A stretch of 64,000 nucleotides of DNA from Sulfitobacter sp. DFL-14 (GCF_003335585.1 NZ_QBFD01000046.1:1131412-1195411), one strand, 5' to 3'. Numbered from the stretch's first letter, positions 25,497 to 34,345 are shown. Translations and numbers: made by a program. Notes: generated by a model not told the origin, from the letters alone.

Positions 25497-25841
25497 TCAG
25501 AACGGCAGTTTCATGCCCGCAGGCAGGCCCAGCCCTTCGGTCAGCTTGGACATTTCCTCCTGCGCGCGTTCGCTGGCCTTGGCCTGTGCGTCCTTGATCG
25601 CGGCAAGGATCAGGTCCTCGACCACTTCCTTGTCGTCGCCATTGAAGATCGAGGGGTCGATGTCCAGCGTCTTCAGCTCACCCTTGGCGGTGCAGCTTGC
25701 CTTCACCAGCCCCGCGCCGCTTTCGCCGGTGACCATGATATTGTGCATCTCGTCCTGAAGCTGGGCCATCTTGCCCTGCATTTCCTGGGCTTTCTTCATC
25801 ATCCCGGCCATATCGCCAAGCCCGCCTAATCCTTTGAACAT
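25497..25841 (-). CDS. YbaB/EbfC family nucleoid-associated protein
   Basis: A 114-residue protein starting MFKGLGGLGDMAGMMKKAQE, with the DNA-binding tweezers-like fold typical of YbaB. The central TCKGELKTLDIDPSIF region is conserved. CAGGAGAGAACAG precedes the ATG. Its place between dnaX and recR is the normal one. It probably binds DNA as a dimer; its exact role is unknown. Confidence 0.95.
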   Translation of the reverse strand: MFKGLGGLGDMAGMMKKAQEMQGKMAQLQDEMHNIMVTGESGAGLVKASCTAKGELKTLDIDPSIFNGDDKEVVEDLILAAIKDAQAKASERAQEEMSKLTEGLGLPAGMKLPF

Positions 25842-25894
25842 CTGTTCTCTCCTGTATCTGGTTGTCTGCTATATGAGCACCGCAGCGGTCGGGA

Positions 25895-27631
25895 TCAACT
25901 GTCCTCGAAGGGGTCCCATTCGTCCTCGACCTCCGGCAGCGCCTCGGTTTCGGCCAGGGCCGCGACCTGTTCGGGGGTGCGGATCGCGGTGATCCGGGCC
26001 TTGGGAAAGGTTGCCAGGACCGCCTGCATCAGCGGATGCGCCTGGGCATCGGCGCGCAGGGCGTTTTCCTTGGCGTCGCGCAGCTCCGCAATCGTTTTTG
26101 CCTCGGCCCCGTTCACCACGCTGACCGCCCAGCGGTTGCCGGTCCACAGCTGCAACCTGGCCCCGATGCGCTGGGCAAGGTCGCGCGGCGCGCTGTCGGT
26201 CGGGGTGAATTCGATGCGGCCCGGCTGGTAGGCCGCAAGGCGCAGGCTGGTTTCCACCTCCACCAGCAGCTTGACATCACGGTTCGCGCGGATCAGTTCG
26301 ACCACATGTTCAAAGCTGGGAAAGCGCGCCAGCGCCGCATCCGCCTGCGGGGCCAGCGCCGTCGCGGCGCCAGAGGATTGGGCCGTGGGCGTCATGCGCG
26401 CCTGCCGGGCCGGTCCGCCGGATGCGCCGCCACCCTGGGGCATGTTGCCCCCGCCGGGCGCCGGGGGCGGCGTGGCGTTCTGCAGCCTGCGCACCAGTTC
26501 CTCGGGACTGGGCAGGTCGGCCACATGGGTCAGCCGGATGATCGCCATCTCGGCGGCCATCATCGCATTGGGCGCGCTTGCCACCTCGTCCAGCGCCTTG
26601 AGCAGCATCTGCCACAGGCGCGTCAGGACCCGCATCGGCAGGGTTTCCGCCATCTGCGTGCCGCGGTTGCGTTCCTCGGGCGAGACGGTGGGGTCTTCGG
26701 CCGCTTCCGGCGTGATCTTGACCACCGAGACCCAATGCGTGATCTCCGCCAGGTCCCGCAGCACCGCCATCGGGTCGGCCCCGTCGGCGTATTGACCGGA
26801 AAGCTCGGTCAGCGCGCCGGCCGCATCGCCGCGCAGGATCATGTCGAAGAGGTCCAGCACACGGCCCCGGTCCGCCAACCCCAGCATCGCACGCACCTGC
26901 ACTGCCGTCGTCTCGCCCGCGCCGTGGCTGATCGCCTGATCCAGCAGCGAGGTCGCATCGCGTGCCGACCCTTCCGCCGCGCGGGTGATCAGCGCCAGCG
27001 CATCCTCCGCAATCTCTGCCCCTTCGGCACCGGCGATCTTGCGCAGCAGGGCGATCATCACCTCCGGCTCGATCCGGCGCAGATCAAACCGCTGGCAGCG
27101 CGACAGCACCGTCACCGGCACCTTGCGGATCTCGGTGGTGGCAAAGATGAACTTCACATGCTCGGGCGGCTCCTCCAGCGTCTTCAGCAGCGCGTTGAAC
27201 GCGCCGGTCGACAGCATGTGCACCTCGTCGATGATATAGACCTTGTAGCGCGCCGAAGCCGCCCGGTAATGCACCGAGTCAATGATCTCGCGGATGTTCG
27301 CCACCCCGGTGTTGGAGGCCGCGTCCATCTCCATCACATCCACATGACGGCCTTCCATGATCGCCACGCAATGTTCGCAGACCCCGCAGGGCTCCGTCGT
27401 CGGCCCGCCCGTGCCATCCGGCCCGATGCAGTTCATCCCCTTGGCGATGATCCGCGCAGTGGTGGTTTTCCCGGTCCCCCTGATGCCGGTCATGACAAAG
27501 GCCTGCGCGATGCGGTCGGCCTCGAAGGCGTTTTTCAACGTCCGGACCATCGCGTCCTGGCCAACCAGATCGGCAAAGGTCTCGGGGCGGTACTTGCGCG
27601 CAAGAACGCGGTAGGCGGTGCTGTCGGTCAT
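25895..27631 (-). CDS. dnaX: DNA polymerase III subunits gamma and tau
   Basis: A 578-residue clamp-loader ATPase. It has YRVLARKYRPETFADLVGQD (residues 7-26), Walker A GIRGTGKTTTAR, a zinc-binding module with CGVCEHC, DEVHML as Walker B and the arginine-finger SRC motif in VTVLSRCQRFDLRR. After about residue 370 comes a glycine/proline-rich linker (PPPAPGGGNMPQGGGASGGP) and the tau-specific C-terminal domain. AAGGACGCCC precedes the ATG. I saw no obvious slippery sequence for a frameshifted gamma product. Confidence 0.96.
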   Translation of the reverse strand: MTDSTAYRVLARKYRPETFADLVGQDAMVRTLKNAFEADRIAQAFVMTGIRGTGKTTTARIIAKGMNCIGPDGTGGPTTEPCGVCEHCVAIMEGRHVDVMEMDAASNTGVANIREIIDSVHYRAASARYKVYIIDEVHMLSTGAFNALLKTLEEPPEHVKFIFATTEIRKVPVTVLSRCQRFDLRRIEPEVMIALLRKIAGAEGAEIAEDALALITRAAEGSARDATSLLDQAISHGAGETTAVQVRAMLGLADRGRVLDLFDMILRGDAAGALTELSGQYADGADPMAVLRDLAEITHWVSVVKITPEAAEDPTVSPEERNRGTQMAETLPMRVLTRLWQMLLKALDEVASAPNAMMAAEMAIIRLTHVADLPSPEELVRRLQNATPPPAPGGGNMPQGGGASGGPARQARMTPTAQSSGAATALAPQADAALARFPSFEHVVELIRANRDVKLLVEVETSLRLAAYQPGRIEFTPTDSAPRDLAQRIGARLQLWTGNRWAVSVVNGAEAKTIAELRDAKENALRADAQAHPLMQAVLATFPKARITAIRTPEQVAALAETEALPEVEDEWDPFEDS

Positions 27632-27841
27632 GGGCGTCCTTCGGATTCGGTCCGGTGGCCAAGTTAGGCCGTCGGGAGGGGCGCGTCCACCACCGTCACC
27701 GTGCCCGAACCACCCCGCGCGCCGCGCGCATCGGCCAGGTTCCCGCGATCCCCGGCCAATTCAGTGCCATCGTTCATTGAACCATTGTGCGGCGACGGCG
27801 TTTGACTGACAATATCCGGTGACACAGCAAGGAAAACAATC

Positions 27842-28693
27842 ATGCGGCTACGTGGCATCCGACGCAGCAGGAATGTCGAGGTCCGGCGCGGTGGCGGCGC
27901 AGGGCGCGGCGGTGCAAGGGCAGGCGGGCTTGGCCTTGTGGGCGTTCTGTTTGTTCTGGGTATCGGTTATTTCACCGGCATCGACGTGACCCCGCTGCTG
28001 ACCGGCAGCGGCGGCAGCGCCCCCAGCCAGCAAACTACGCCGGTCTCGGCAGAGGATGACGCGGCCACGCAATTCACTGCACAGGTGCTGGCCACCACCG
28101 AAGACGTCTGGAGCAAGGTGTTTCAGGAACAACTGGGCCGCACCTACGAACCGCCGCGCCTCGTGGTCTTTTCCGGCGTGACCCAAAGCCCCTGCGGCGG
28201 GGCTTCCGGCGCGACCGGGCCGTTCTACTGCCCGGTGGATGAAAAGGCCTATCTCGACACCGGTTTCTTTACCATGCTCAGCCAGCGCATGGGCGCCGGG
28301 GGCGATTTCGCCGCCGCCTATGTGATTGCCCATGAGGTTGCGCATCATGTGCAGAACCAGCTTGGCATCCTGCCCAAGGTCAACGCCGCCCGCCAGCAAG
28401 CCTCTCAGGTCGAGGCCAATGCGCTCACTGTGCGGCTGGAACTGATGGCCGATTGCCTGTCAGGTGTCTGGGCGATGAACGTGCGGGGGCTGATGGAACG
28501 AGGCGATCTGGACGAGGCGCTGAACGCCGCGCGCAAGATCGGCGATGATTACCTGCAAAAGCAGGCGGGCCGGGTCCCGCAGCCGCATACCTTCACCCAT
28601 GGCACCTCCGAACAACGCGCGCGCTGGTTCGACCGGGGCTATGACAGCGGGCAGGTGGGGGATTGCGATACGTTTGCGGCGGATCGGCTGTGA
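27842..28693 (+). CDS. Neutral zinc metallopeptidase, YpfJ family
   Basis: A 283-residue protein with a basic N-terminus (MRLRGIRRSRNVEVRRGGG), a membrane anchor at about residues 30-47 and a periplasmic zinc peptidase domain. The zinc motif is VIAHEVAHHVQNQLG (HExxH, about residues 161-175), and the third ligand is likely in the RLELMADCLSGVWA segment (E/D). CPVDEKAYLDTGFF upstream is a family marker. AAGGAAAACAATC precedes the ATG. Substrate unknown. Confidence 0.9.
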   Translation: MRLRGIRRSRNVEVRRGGGAGRGGARAGGLGLVGVLFVLGIGYFTGIDVTPLLTGSGGSAPSQQTTPVSAEDDAATQFTAQVLATTEDVWSKVFQEQLGRTYEPPRLVVFSGVTQSPCGGASGATGPFYCPVDEKAYLDTGFFTMLSQRMGAGGDFAAAYVIAHEVAHHVQNQLGILPKVNAARQQASQVEANALTVRLELMADCLSGVWAMNVRGLMERGDLDEALNAARKIGDDYLQKQAGRVPQPHTFTHGTSEQRARWFDRGYDSGQVGDCDTFAADRL

Positions 28694-28935
28694 CGGGTTA
28701 ATAAATTATTTCCATTAACTAACAGTTGGTTAATTTCCTCGCGGGGAACCCTGAAGTTGCGCCGGGGACGCCAGGCCCGGACAAGGCACTTTGGGGCGTG
28801 GGGCGACGCGCTTTTGCTTTGCAAAAATTGGGGAAGACAGGTTTCTGTCCAGTGTTGGAACCTTGCCCTCTCGGGAGCATCCTGCGGATGCCCTGTCGGG
28901 CATACGCTCGTCTTGCTGCGCAAGCCAAGCTGTGG
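28694..28935. other. Intergenic region between metallopeptidase and SRP RNA
   Basis: No convincing gene. It contains AT-rich TTAAC/GGTTAA repeats at about 28696-28735 and short stems such as GCATCC/GGATGC near 28875-28890, which lie downstream of the minus-strand SRP RNA and could help end it. Confidence 0.5.
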
Positions 28936-29030
28936 TGAGAGATTGATAACGACCCAAGCGGGACTCGTTACGGCTGCTTCCTTCCGGATCTGACCGGGTT
29001 GGCGAGGCGCCTGCCCGCACCAACCTCTCA
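28936..29030 (-). ncRNA. ffs: Bacterial small signal recognition particle RNA (4.5S type)
   Basis: About 95 nucleotides. Read on the minus strand it has the conserved Ffh-binding core GGTCAGATCCGGAAGGAAGC followed by AGCCGTAACGAG, the hallmark of 4.5S/SRP RNA with its GGAA tetraloop and asymmetric loop. The ends TGAGAGGTTG and CAATCTCTCA pair to close the hairpin. This RNA directs nascent membrane proteins to FtsY with Ffh. End positions are estimated from the closing helix. Confidence 0.95.
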
Positions 29031-29037
29031 TTTCCGG

Positions 29038-29065
29038 ATATAATGGCGCGGTTTTCGGAACGCAA
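29038..29065 (-). promoter_or_regulatory. Probable promoter of ffs
   Basis: On the minus strand, TTGCGT (29065-29060) and TTATAT (29043-29038) are 16 bases apart, and the -10 box ends 7 bases before the predicted RNA 5' end at 29030. Confidence 0.6.
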
Positions 29066-29172
29066 GGGGCGCGGCGGCGGGCCCGGGGGCGGATGCCATT
29101 GCCCTCCCCCCTGCCATGGTGCAAACCCCTGATGCAGGCCGCAAAGGGGCCGGCAGGGATAAGGACGGCAAG

Positions 29173-30141
29173 ATGCGACATGCGGAAACGGTGACTTTCG
29201 GGGGATCGGCGCTGGACCGGGCCGGGGAAATACGCAACAACCCCGAGGCCATCCGCGCGGCGCTCAAGGACCCCGATGCGCGGGCGATCCTGTTCTGGCG
29301 CGGCAAGCCGCTGATCGCCACGGCCCGTCCCGCCCATCTTGCCCGCCTGCCGCTGGACCATCCCGTGCTCGCCGACGCGGGCGACGACATCATCCTGCTG
29401 GGGCGCGAGGACGGGGCAGCGCTTTTTGCCTATGACCTCTCCTCCTGGCAGCCCGCGGACCTGGACGAGGCGGCGCTGGGCGGTTTCCTGGATCCCAGCG
29501 AACAACGCCACCCGGCGCTGGGCGAGGAGATGGCCTTTGCCGAGCTGCGCCGGGTGATGACCTGGCTCAGCCCGCGCGACGCGGAACTTGCGGCAACCGG
29601 GCGGGCGATGTTCAGCTGGCACCGCAGCCATGGTTTCTGCGCGGCCTGCGGCCACAGGTCCGACATGGCACAGGCGGGCTGGCAACGGGTCTGCCCGGCC
29701 TGCAAGGCCGCGCATTTTCCGCGCACCGACCCGGTTGTGATCATGCTGATCACGCAGGGCAATTCGGTGCTGATGGGCCGGTCCCCGGGCTGGCCCGCGG
29801 GCATGTATTCGCTGCTGGCCGGCTTTGTCGAACCGGGCGAGACCCTGGAGGCCGCGGTGCGCCGCGAAGTCTTTGAGGAGGCGGGTGTCAGGGTCGGGCA
29901 GGTGTCCTATCTGTCGAGCCAGCCCTGGCCCTTTCCGGCCTCTCTCATGTTCGGCTGCGCGGGCGAGGCGCTGAGCCGTGACATCAGCATCGACCCGGTC
30001 GAGATCGAGGATGCGCTCTGGGTGTCGCGGGAAGATATGATGGAGATTTTCGCGGGCAACCATGCTAGCATATTGCCAGCCCGCAAGGGGGCCATCGCAC
30101 ATTTCCTGCTTGAGAACTGGCTTGCGGACAGGCTCGATTGA
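29173..30141 (+). CDS. nudC: NAD(+) diphosphatase / RNA decapping hydrolase, Nudix family
   Basis: A 322-residue protein of the NudC type, cleaving NAD(H) to NMN(H) and AMP and removing NAD caps from RNA. Order: N-terminal domain, zinc ribbon CAACGHRSDMAQAG...CPACK (about residues 156-177), then Nudix box GFVEPGETLEAAVRREVFEEAGV (about 216-238) and the SQPWPFPASLMFG motif specific to NADH pyrophosphatases. ATG 29173 (MRHAETVTFGG) is supported by AAGGA ahead of it. Confidence 0.94.
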   Translation: MRHAETVTFGGSALDRAGEIRNNPEAIRAALKDPDARAILFWRGKPLIATARPAHLARLPLDHPVLADAGDDIILLGREDGAALFAYDLSSWQPADLDEAALGGFLDPSEQRHPALGEEMAFAELRRVMTWLSPRDAELAATGRAMFSWHRSHGFCAACGHRSDMAQAGWQRVCPACKAAHFPRTDPVVIMLITQGNSVLMGRSPGWPAGMYSLLAGFVEPGETLEAAVRREVFEEAGVRVGQVSYLSSQPWPFPASLMFGCAGEALSRDISIDPVEIEDALWVSREDMMEIFAGNHASILPARKGAIAHFLLENWLADRLD

Positions 30142-30227
30142 GGCAAAAGTGAAGAGCAAGAAGAATAATAGGTCGGCAGGACAATGCTGACCGTGGTATT
30201 TGAGGCAGTGGAGTTCGAGGCGGATTT

Positions 30228-30695
30228 ATGAAGTTTTCGACCAAGGAAGATGTTGAAGCGCCGATCGACGCCGTTTTCACGATGCTCTGCGATTTCGAGA
30301 GTTTTGAACGCTCGGCAATGCGGCGCGGTGCCGAGGTCCAGCGGGTGGATCAGATGAATGTGCCCGGCCCGGGCATGACCTGGCGCGTGGCCTTCGATCT
30401 GCGCGGCAAGCGGCGCGAGCTGGAGCTGGAGATGGTGACCTTTGACAAGCCCAACGAGATGGTGCTGGAAAGCACCTCGCCGGGGTTGCTGGGGCAGATG
30501 CGTTTCGAGCTGTTGCCCCTGTCGCGCAGCCGCACGCGGATTCTGGTGGAGCTTGAAATCAAGCCGCTGAACCTGAGCGCACGTCTTCTGGTGCAATCGC
30601 TCAAGCTGGCCAAGAACACGCTCACCCGCAAATACAAACTGCGGGTGGCCGAACAGGCCAAGGCGATGGAAGAACGCTATTCCCGGTCGGCCTGA
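30228..30695 (+). CDS. SRPBCC (START-like) family protein
   Basis: A 155-residue protein with the START/SRPBCC helix-grip fold: MKFSTKEDVEAPIDAVFTML opening, beta-strands RVDQMNVPGPGMTWRVAFDL and ELEMVTFDKPNEMVLESTS and a long C-terminal helix. Such proteins bind hydrophobic ligands or act on polyketide-like substrates; nothing here tells the ligand. It is preceded by GAGGCGG and followed after 23 bases by a hexapeptide transferase gene, so they may be cotranscribed. Confidence 0.8.
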   Translation: MKFSTKEDVEAPIDAVFTMLCDFESFERSAMRRGAEVQRVDQMNVPGPGMTWRVAFDLRGKRRELELEMVTFDKPNEMVLESTSPGLLGQMRFELLPLSRSRTRILVELEIKPLNLSARLLVQSLKLAKNTLTRKYKLRVAEQAKAMEERYSRSA

Positions 30696-30718
30696 ACGGG
30701 GCCGGAGGGCGCGCGCAA

Positions 30719-31504
30719 ATGGATATGCAGACCGAACGGAACAAGCGCGTCGCGCAGGTTGCAGCGCTGGCCGAAGACTGCAACTTTCCCTTTGACCTCG
30801 ACCCGGCGGACTATGGCACCGCCACAGCGCATGAGCAGGTGGTACCTGGAAAGCTGGCTTGCCGGGTCGATGACGGATCGTCCGTCTTCATGGCGCCTGA
30901 CGTGGCGCTGCTTGACCAAAATGTCATCGACGTCAAAGGAAAGGGAAATACCGTCCTGATCGGGCGCGGTGCGAGACTGCACAAGAGCGTCATCAAGGTG
31001 AATGGTTCCAACTGCCTGGTGTTTGTGGGTGCAGGCTGTCGGATCGGTAAGATTACTAAGCTGAATGCCTCCGGAGACGGGAGCCGTCTGGTGCTGGGCC
31101 CCGGCACGACAATCGAATCCGGCGTCTTGCTCGCGGGGGAGGGAGAAGCGCTCTTTTTTGGCAAGGACTGTATGATTTCAAACAGCTTCATGGCACGGAC
31201 ACATGATGGTCACAGCATTTGGGATATGAAAAGCAGAGCACGCATCGGGCTGCCCGCTTCCGTCACTGTGGGACACCACGTCTGGCTGGGAAACAGCAGC
31301 CGTATCTCCAAGGGCGCAACAGTCGGACAAGGGGCGATTGTCGGGCAGCAGGCACTTGTGACAGGAGATATTGAGCCGCACAGCTTGAATGTCGGTAGTC
31401 CGACAAAGCAGATTAGAGCCAATGTCGGTTGGTCCCGTTCGACCGACTTCGACGACATTCCCGATTTTATCAAAGACGCGTTTTCGTCGCAGGAAGACAA
31501 GTAG
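30719..31504 (+). CDS. Hexapeptide-repeat (left-handed beta-helix) acyltransferase-like protein
   Basis: A 261-residue protein with repeated hexapeptide strands from about residue 60 (VALLDQNVIDVKGKGNTVLIG) through about 210 (VGQGAIVGQQALVTGDIEP). The active-site-like HDGHSIWD and the NVGSPTKQIR loop resemble O-acetyltransferases of surface polysaccharide clusters. GGAGGGCGCGCGCAA precedes ATG. No other glycan genes are adjacent. Base composition is somewhat lower in GC than neighbours, which may hint at transfer. Confidence 0.8.
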   Translation: MDMQTERNKRVAQVAALAEDCNFPFDLDPADYGTATAHEQVVPGKLACRVDDGSSVFMAPDVALLDQNVIDVKGKGNTVLIGRGARLHKSVIKVNGSNCLVFVGAGCRIGKITKLNASGDGSRLVLGPGTTIESGVLLAGEGEALFFGKDCMISNSFMARTHDGHSIWDMKSRARIGLPASVTVGHHVWLGNSSRISKGATVGQGAIVGQQALVTGDIEPHSLNVGSPTKQIRANVGWSRSTDFDDIPDFIKDAFSSQEDK

Positions 31505-31918
31505 GATCTGGCCAGGCGCTGCCAATTAATTCGGCGCTGGGCCGGAGGCACTCTGATCCGTCACCGTAACCCGTGCCAATATCTCTTGGGCGGACGAAAA
31601 TCACTTCGGTTGGTGTCACCCAAACCCCCCACCCGGCGCAGGACGGGCATCGCCCGACCTCCCGTCGCACCAAAGGTGCGCTGTAAAGAATCTCACCAAA
31701 GGTGCGCCGACTAGAGTAGGCACGCCTTTGGCGTGACGGATGGCGATTTTGCACCCTCTGCCAAGCCATGACCGGCCAGCGGGCTGAGACGTTTCCCGCC
31801 ACACATGGATTAGGAACGCCCTCCAGGTCGGGCAATACCCGGCCTGCGCCCCAAGTCACACCGGGGTCTCTCCTGACTGTTGTTGCGGCCGCGCCAATCG
31901 CGCCTGACGCATCCCGCG
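31505..31918. other. Gene-free region with dispersed repeat and mini-palindromes
   Basis: No credible gene in 414 bases. It holds two CACCAAAGGTGCG repeats (31668-31680, 31694-31706), a CACGCCTTTGGCGTG palindrome (31721-31735) and a 37-base segment at 31741-31777 that recurs at 50106-50142. Confidence 0.65.
31741..31777 (+). repeat. Dispersed repeat, copy 1
   Basis: This 37-base segment matches 50106-50142 at 31 of 37 positions, sharing TTGCAC, CTCTGCCA and CATGACCGGCC. Both copies are preceded by a GCCCGACCTCCCG block, at 31653-31665 here. Confidence 0.7.
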
Positions 31919-32407
31919 CTAATCCTTTTCAAAGGTGGCCAGGTAAGTCCGGAGCAGCGCGTTCAGATTGCCGCGCTCATCCCCGGAAAGGCCCGCAACA
32001 AGTTTCTTCTGCGTTTCGACATGGTCCGTCACCGCCGCATCAATGATCTTTTGCCCCTTACCGGTCAGTTGAACCAGCACGCTGCGCTTGTCGTCGGGGT
32101 TCCTCACCCGGATGACAAGATCATCCTTTTCAAGCTGGTCAATGCGGTTGGTCATGGTCCCTGAGGTGACCATCATTGTCTCAAGCAACTGGTTCGGAGA
32201 CAGCGCATGCGGCGGCCCGGACCGCAGCAGCGTGGCAAGCATGTCAAAGCTCGGGCCGTTCAACCCGTGGCGGGCAAAAGTCTTGCCCATTTCTTCGGAC
32301 AGATGGGCAGAGAGCCGCGTCATCCGTCCGATGAGGGCCATCGGCTCCGTGTCGAGGTCGGGCCGCTGTCTGGCCCATTGCGCCTTGATCTTGTCGATAT
32401 CGTACAT
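31919..32407 (-). CDS. MarR family transcriptional regulator
   Basis: A 162-residue winged-helix regulator. It begins MYDIDKIKAQWARQRPDLD, a common start in this subfamily, with the recognition region SPNQLLETMMVTSGTMTNRIDQLEKDDLVIRVRNPDDKRS (about residues 67-106) covering the helix-turn-helix and wing. An upstream ATG at 32455 is possible but would place the first operator inside the coding region. No clear ribosome binding site is seen for either. It is divergent from an EamA exporter, with two palindromic operators between them, so it probably represses the exporter. Confidence 0.9.
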   Translation of the reverse strand: MYDIDKIKAQWARQRPDLDTEPMALIGRMTRLSAHLSEEMGKTFARHGLNGPSFDMLATLLRSGPPHALSPNQLLETMMVTSGTMTNRIDQLEKDDLVIRVRNPDDKRSVLVQLTGKGQKIIDAAVTDHVETQKKLVAGLSGDERGNLNALLRTYLATFEKD

Positions 32408-32429
32408 GAAGGAACCACAGTGTATATTT

Positions 32430-32471
32430 ATCTTGACGTCAAGTGATTCATTCATATCTTGAGGTCAAGAT
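32430..32471. promoter_or_regulatory. Two palindromic operators, putative MarR sites
   Basis: CTTGACGTCAAG (32432-32443) and ATCTTGAGGTCAAGAT (32456-32471) lie in the gap between the divergent MarR and EamA genes, with cores 26 bases apart. Both have the CTTGA-N2-TCAAG form typical of MarR operators; the second overlaps the presumed EamA promoter, 16 bases before its ATG. Confidence 0.85.
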
Positions 32472-32486
32472 AAAAAGGATTCCATC

Positions 32487-33356
32487 ATGTCACGCAGCTT
32501 CGATATTGCATTGACGGCGGTTGCTCCGGTGATCTGGGGCAGCAGCTATATCGTCACGACGCAATTCCTCCCGAACCTTGACCCGCTGACGATCTCGCTG
32601 CTGCGGGCCCTTCCTGCCGGGCTGCTCCTGCTGTGTCTGGTCCGGCAATTGCCCAGTGGGGGCTGGATCCCCAGGATGTTTGTCCTGGGCGCGCTGAACT
32701 TCTCGATCTTCTGGTCGCTTCTGTTCTTTGCGGCCTACCGGCTGCCCGGAGGGGTGGCCGCGATCATGGGGGCGCTGCAGCCTTTGGTAGTCATTTTCGC
32801 TGCCCGCGCCTTGCTGGGCTCTCCGATCCGAAAGCTGTCGCTGGTCGCCATCGCGGCGGGGGGTGTCGGGGTTGCGCTGCTGGTCCTGACGCCGGCGGCG
32901 GGGCTGGATGCCCTTGGTGTCATCGCCGGGATCGCCGGCTCTGCCAGCATGGCGCTGGGCACGGTGCTGAGCCGGAAATGGCAACCGCCGGTCTCTGCCC
33001 TGACCTTCACGGCATGGCAGCTGACGGCGGGCGGCATGTTGCTCTTGCCATTTGCGCTTGTGGCGCCGACGCAATGGGCGACGATTTCAGGGACCAATAT
33101 CCTGGGCCTGATGTATCTGGGGCTGATCGGCGCGGGTCTGACCTATGTCATCTGGCTGCGCGGGATCAAGCTGCTGCAACCCTCCGCGGTTTCCGTCCTT
33201 GGCTTCCTCAGCCCGATGAGTGCGGCCCTTCTGGGCTGGCTGGTCCTGAACGAAACCCTGACCGCGCCACAGGCATTTGGCATGGCGCTGGTGCTGGGCA
33301 GCGTGTTCCTGGGTCAATATGCGCTGAGACCGGGACGGGCCCGGGCGGCGGCGTGA
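32487..33356 (+). CDS. DMT superfamily exporter (EamA)
   Basis: A 289-residue inner-membrane protein with ten predicted helices in two EamA repeats (first about residues 1-140, second 150-285, with SVLGFLSPMSAALLGWLVLNE as the usual repeat end). These export amino acids, metabolites or drugs. AAAAAGGATTCCATC precedes ATG. The divergent MarR protein and its operators suggest that it is induced by a small molecule; its cargo is not known. Confidence 0.9.
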   Translation: MSRSFDIALTAVAPVIWGSSYIVTTQFLPNLDPLTISLLRALPAGLLLLCLVRQLPSGGWIPRMFVLGALNFSIFWSLLFFAAYRLPGGVAAIMGALQPLVVIFAARALLGSPIRKLSLVAIAAGGVGVALLVLTPAAGLDALGVIAGIAGSASMALGTVLSRKWQPPVSALTFTAWQLTAGGMLLLPFALVAPTQWATISGTNILGLMYLGLIGAGLTYVIWLRGIKLLQPSAVSVLGFLSPMSAALLGWLVLNETLTAPQAFGMALVLGSVFLGQYALRPGRARAAA

Positions 33357-33377
33357 CAGGCCGTCGCGCCAGGGCTC

Positions 33378-34217
33378 TCAGCCCCGGTCGGGATGGGCGG
33401 GGTAAACCCCCAGAACATTCAGCATATTGGTGAAATAGGCCAGCTCATCCAGCGCCCGTTTGACGGCTGGATCCTCCGGGTGCCCTTCGATATCCGCATA
33501 GAACTGCGTCGCGGTGAAGGAGCCGCCGACCATGTAGCTTTCCAGCTTGGTCATGTTGACGCCATTGGTCGCAAAACCGCCCATGGCCTTGTAAAGCGCG
33601 GCGGGGATGTTGCGGACCTCGAAGACAAAGGTGGTGAGCATCTTGTCGCCGCGCCGGGAGGTATCGATCTGCGGCGACATCAGCAGGAAGCGGGTTGTGT
33701 TGTGGTCCATGTCCTCGATGTCGCGGGCCAGCACCTCCAGCCCGTGAATGTCGGCGGCGACCTCGCTGGCCAGCACGCCGTCGCGGCTGCCTGCGGTCTC
33801 GGCCAGATCGGCGGCGGCACCGGCACTATCGGCGGCCGCCTCGGAGGTCATGCCATGCGCCTCAAGAAAGCTGCGGGCCTGCGGCAAAAGCACCATATGG
33901 GCGCGCACATGTCTGACCTGGTCCAGCGTCACGCCGGGACGGGCCATCAGCGCGATGCGTACCCGCACAAATGCCTCGGCCACGATCTTGAGCCCGCTTT
34001 CCGGCAGGAGGCGGTGAATATCCGCGACCCGGCCATAGGTGGTATTCTCGACCGGCAGCATCGCCAGATCCGCGCGTCCCTCGCGGACGGCGCGGATGAC
34101 CCCTTCGAAGGTGGTGCAGGGCACGGGAATCATGCCCGGGACAGCCTGGAGACAGGCCTCGTGGGAATAGGCACCCAAAGCGCCCTGAAAGGCGATGCGC
34201 GGCGGCGTTTCTGCCAT
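33378..34217 (-). CDS. pheA: Prephenate dehydratase
   Basis: A 279-residue monofunctional enzyme converting prephenate to phenylpyruvate in phenylalanine synthesis. The catalytic domain begins RIAFQGALGAYSHEACL and includes PVENTTYGRV and NTTRFLLMSP; a C-terminal ACT domain (about residues 194-272, with NIPAALYKAMGGFATNGVNMTKLESYM) binds phenylalanine for feedback control. No chorismate mutase domain is present. ATG 34217 fits better than 34229, whose SD would touch the start codon. Confidence 0.95.
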   Translation of the reverse strand: MAETPPRIAFQGALGAYSHEACLQAVPGMIPVPCTTFEGVIRAVREGRADLAMLPVENTTYGRVADIHRLLPESGLKIVAEAFVRVRIALMARPGVTLDQVRHVRAHMVLLPQARSFLEAHGMTSEAAADSAGAAADLAETAGSRDGVLASEVAADIHGLEVLARDIEDMDHNTTRFLLMSPQIDTSRRGDKMLTTFVFEVRNIPAALYKAMGGFATNGVNMTKLESYMVGGSFTATQFYADIEGHPEDPAVKRALDELAYFTNMLNVLGVYPAHPDRG

Positions 34218-34345
34218 CTTTCTGAACATCCTTCGACAAATTGCGCCAGCAGGGGCGTTTGGTCGCGGTAACTACACCTTGCCCCGCAAGAGGGAAAGCA
34301 ATAGATACCCGCCCAAGATAGCCACAGAAGTAATGGACCATGCCC

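Noticed and set aside
25895-27631. A programmed frameshift in dnaX making gamma
   Set aside because: No run of A or T bases resembling a slippery site was found around the linker; its absence cannot be proved by eye.
26036-27667. A long plus-strand open frame opposite dnaX
   Set aside because: Same reason: a histidine/arginine-rich antisense frame in GC-rich DNA.
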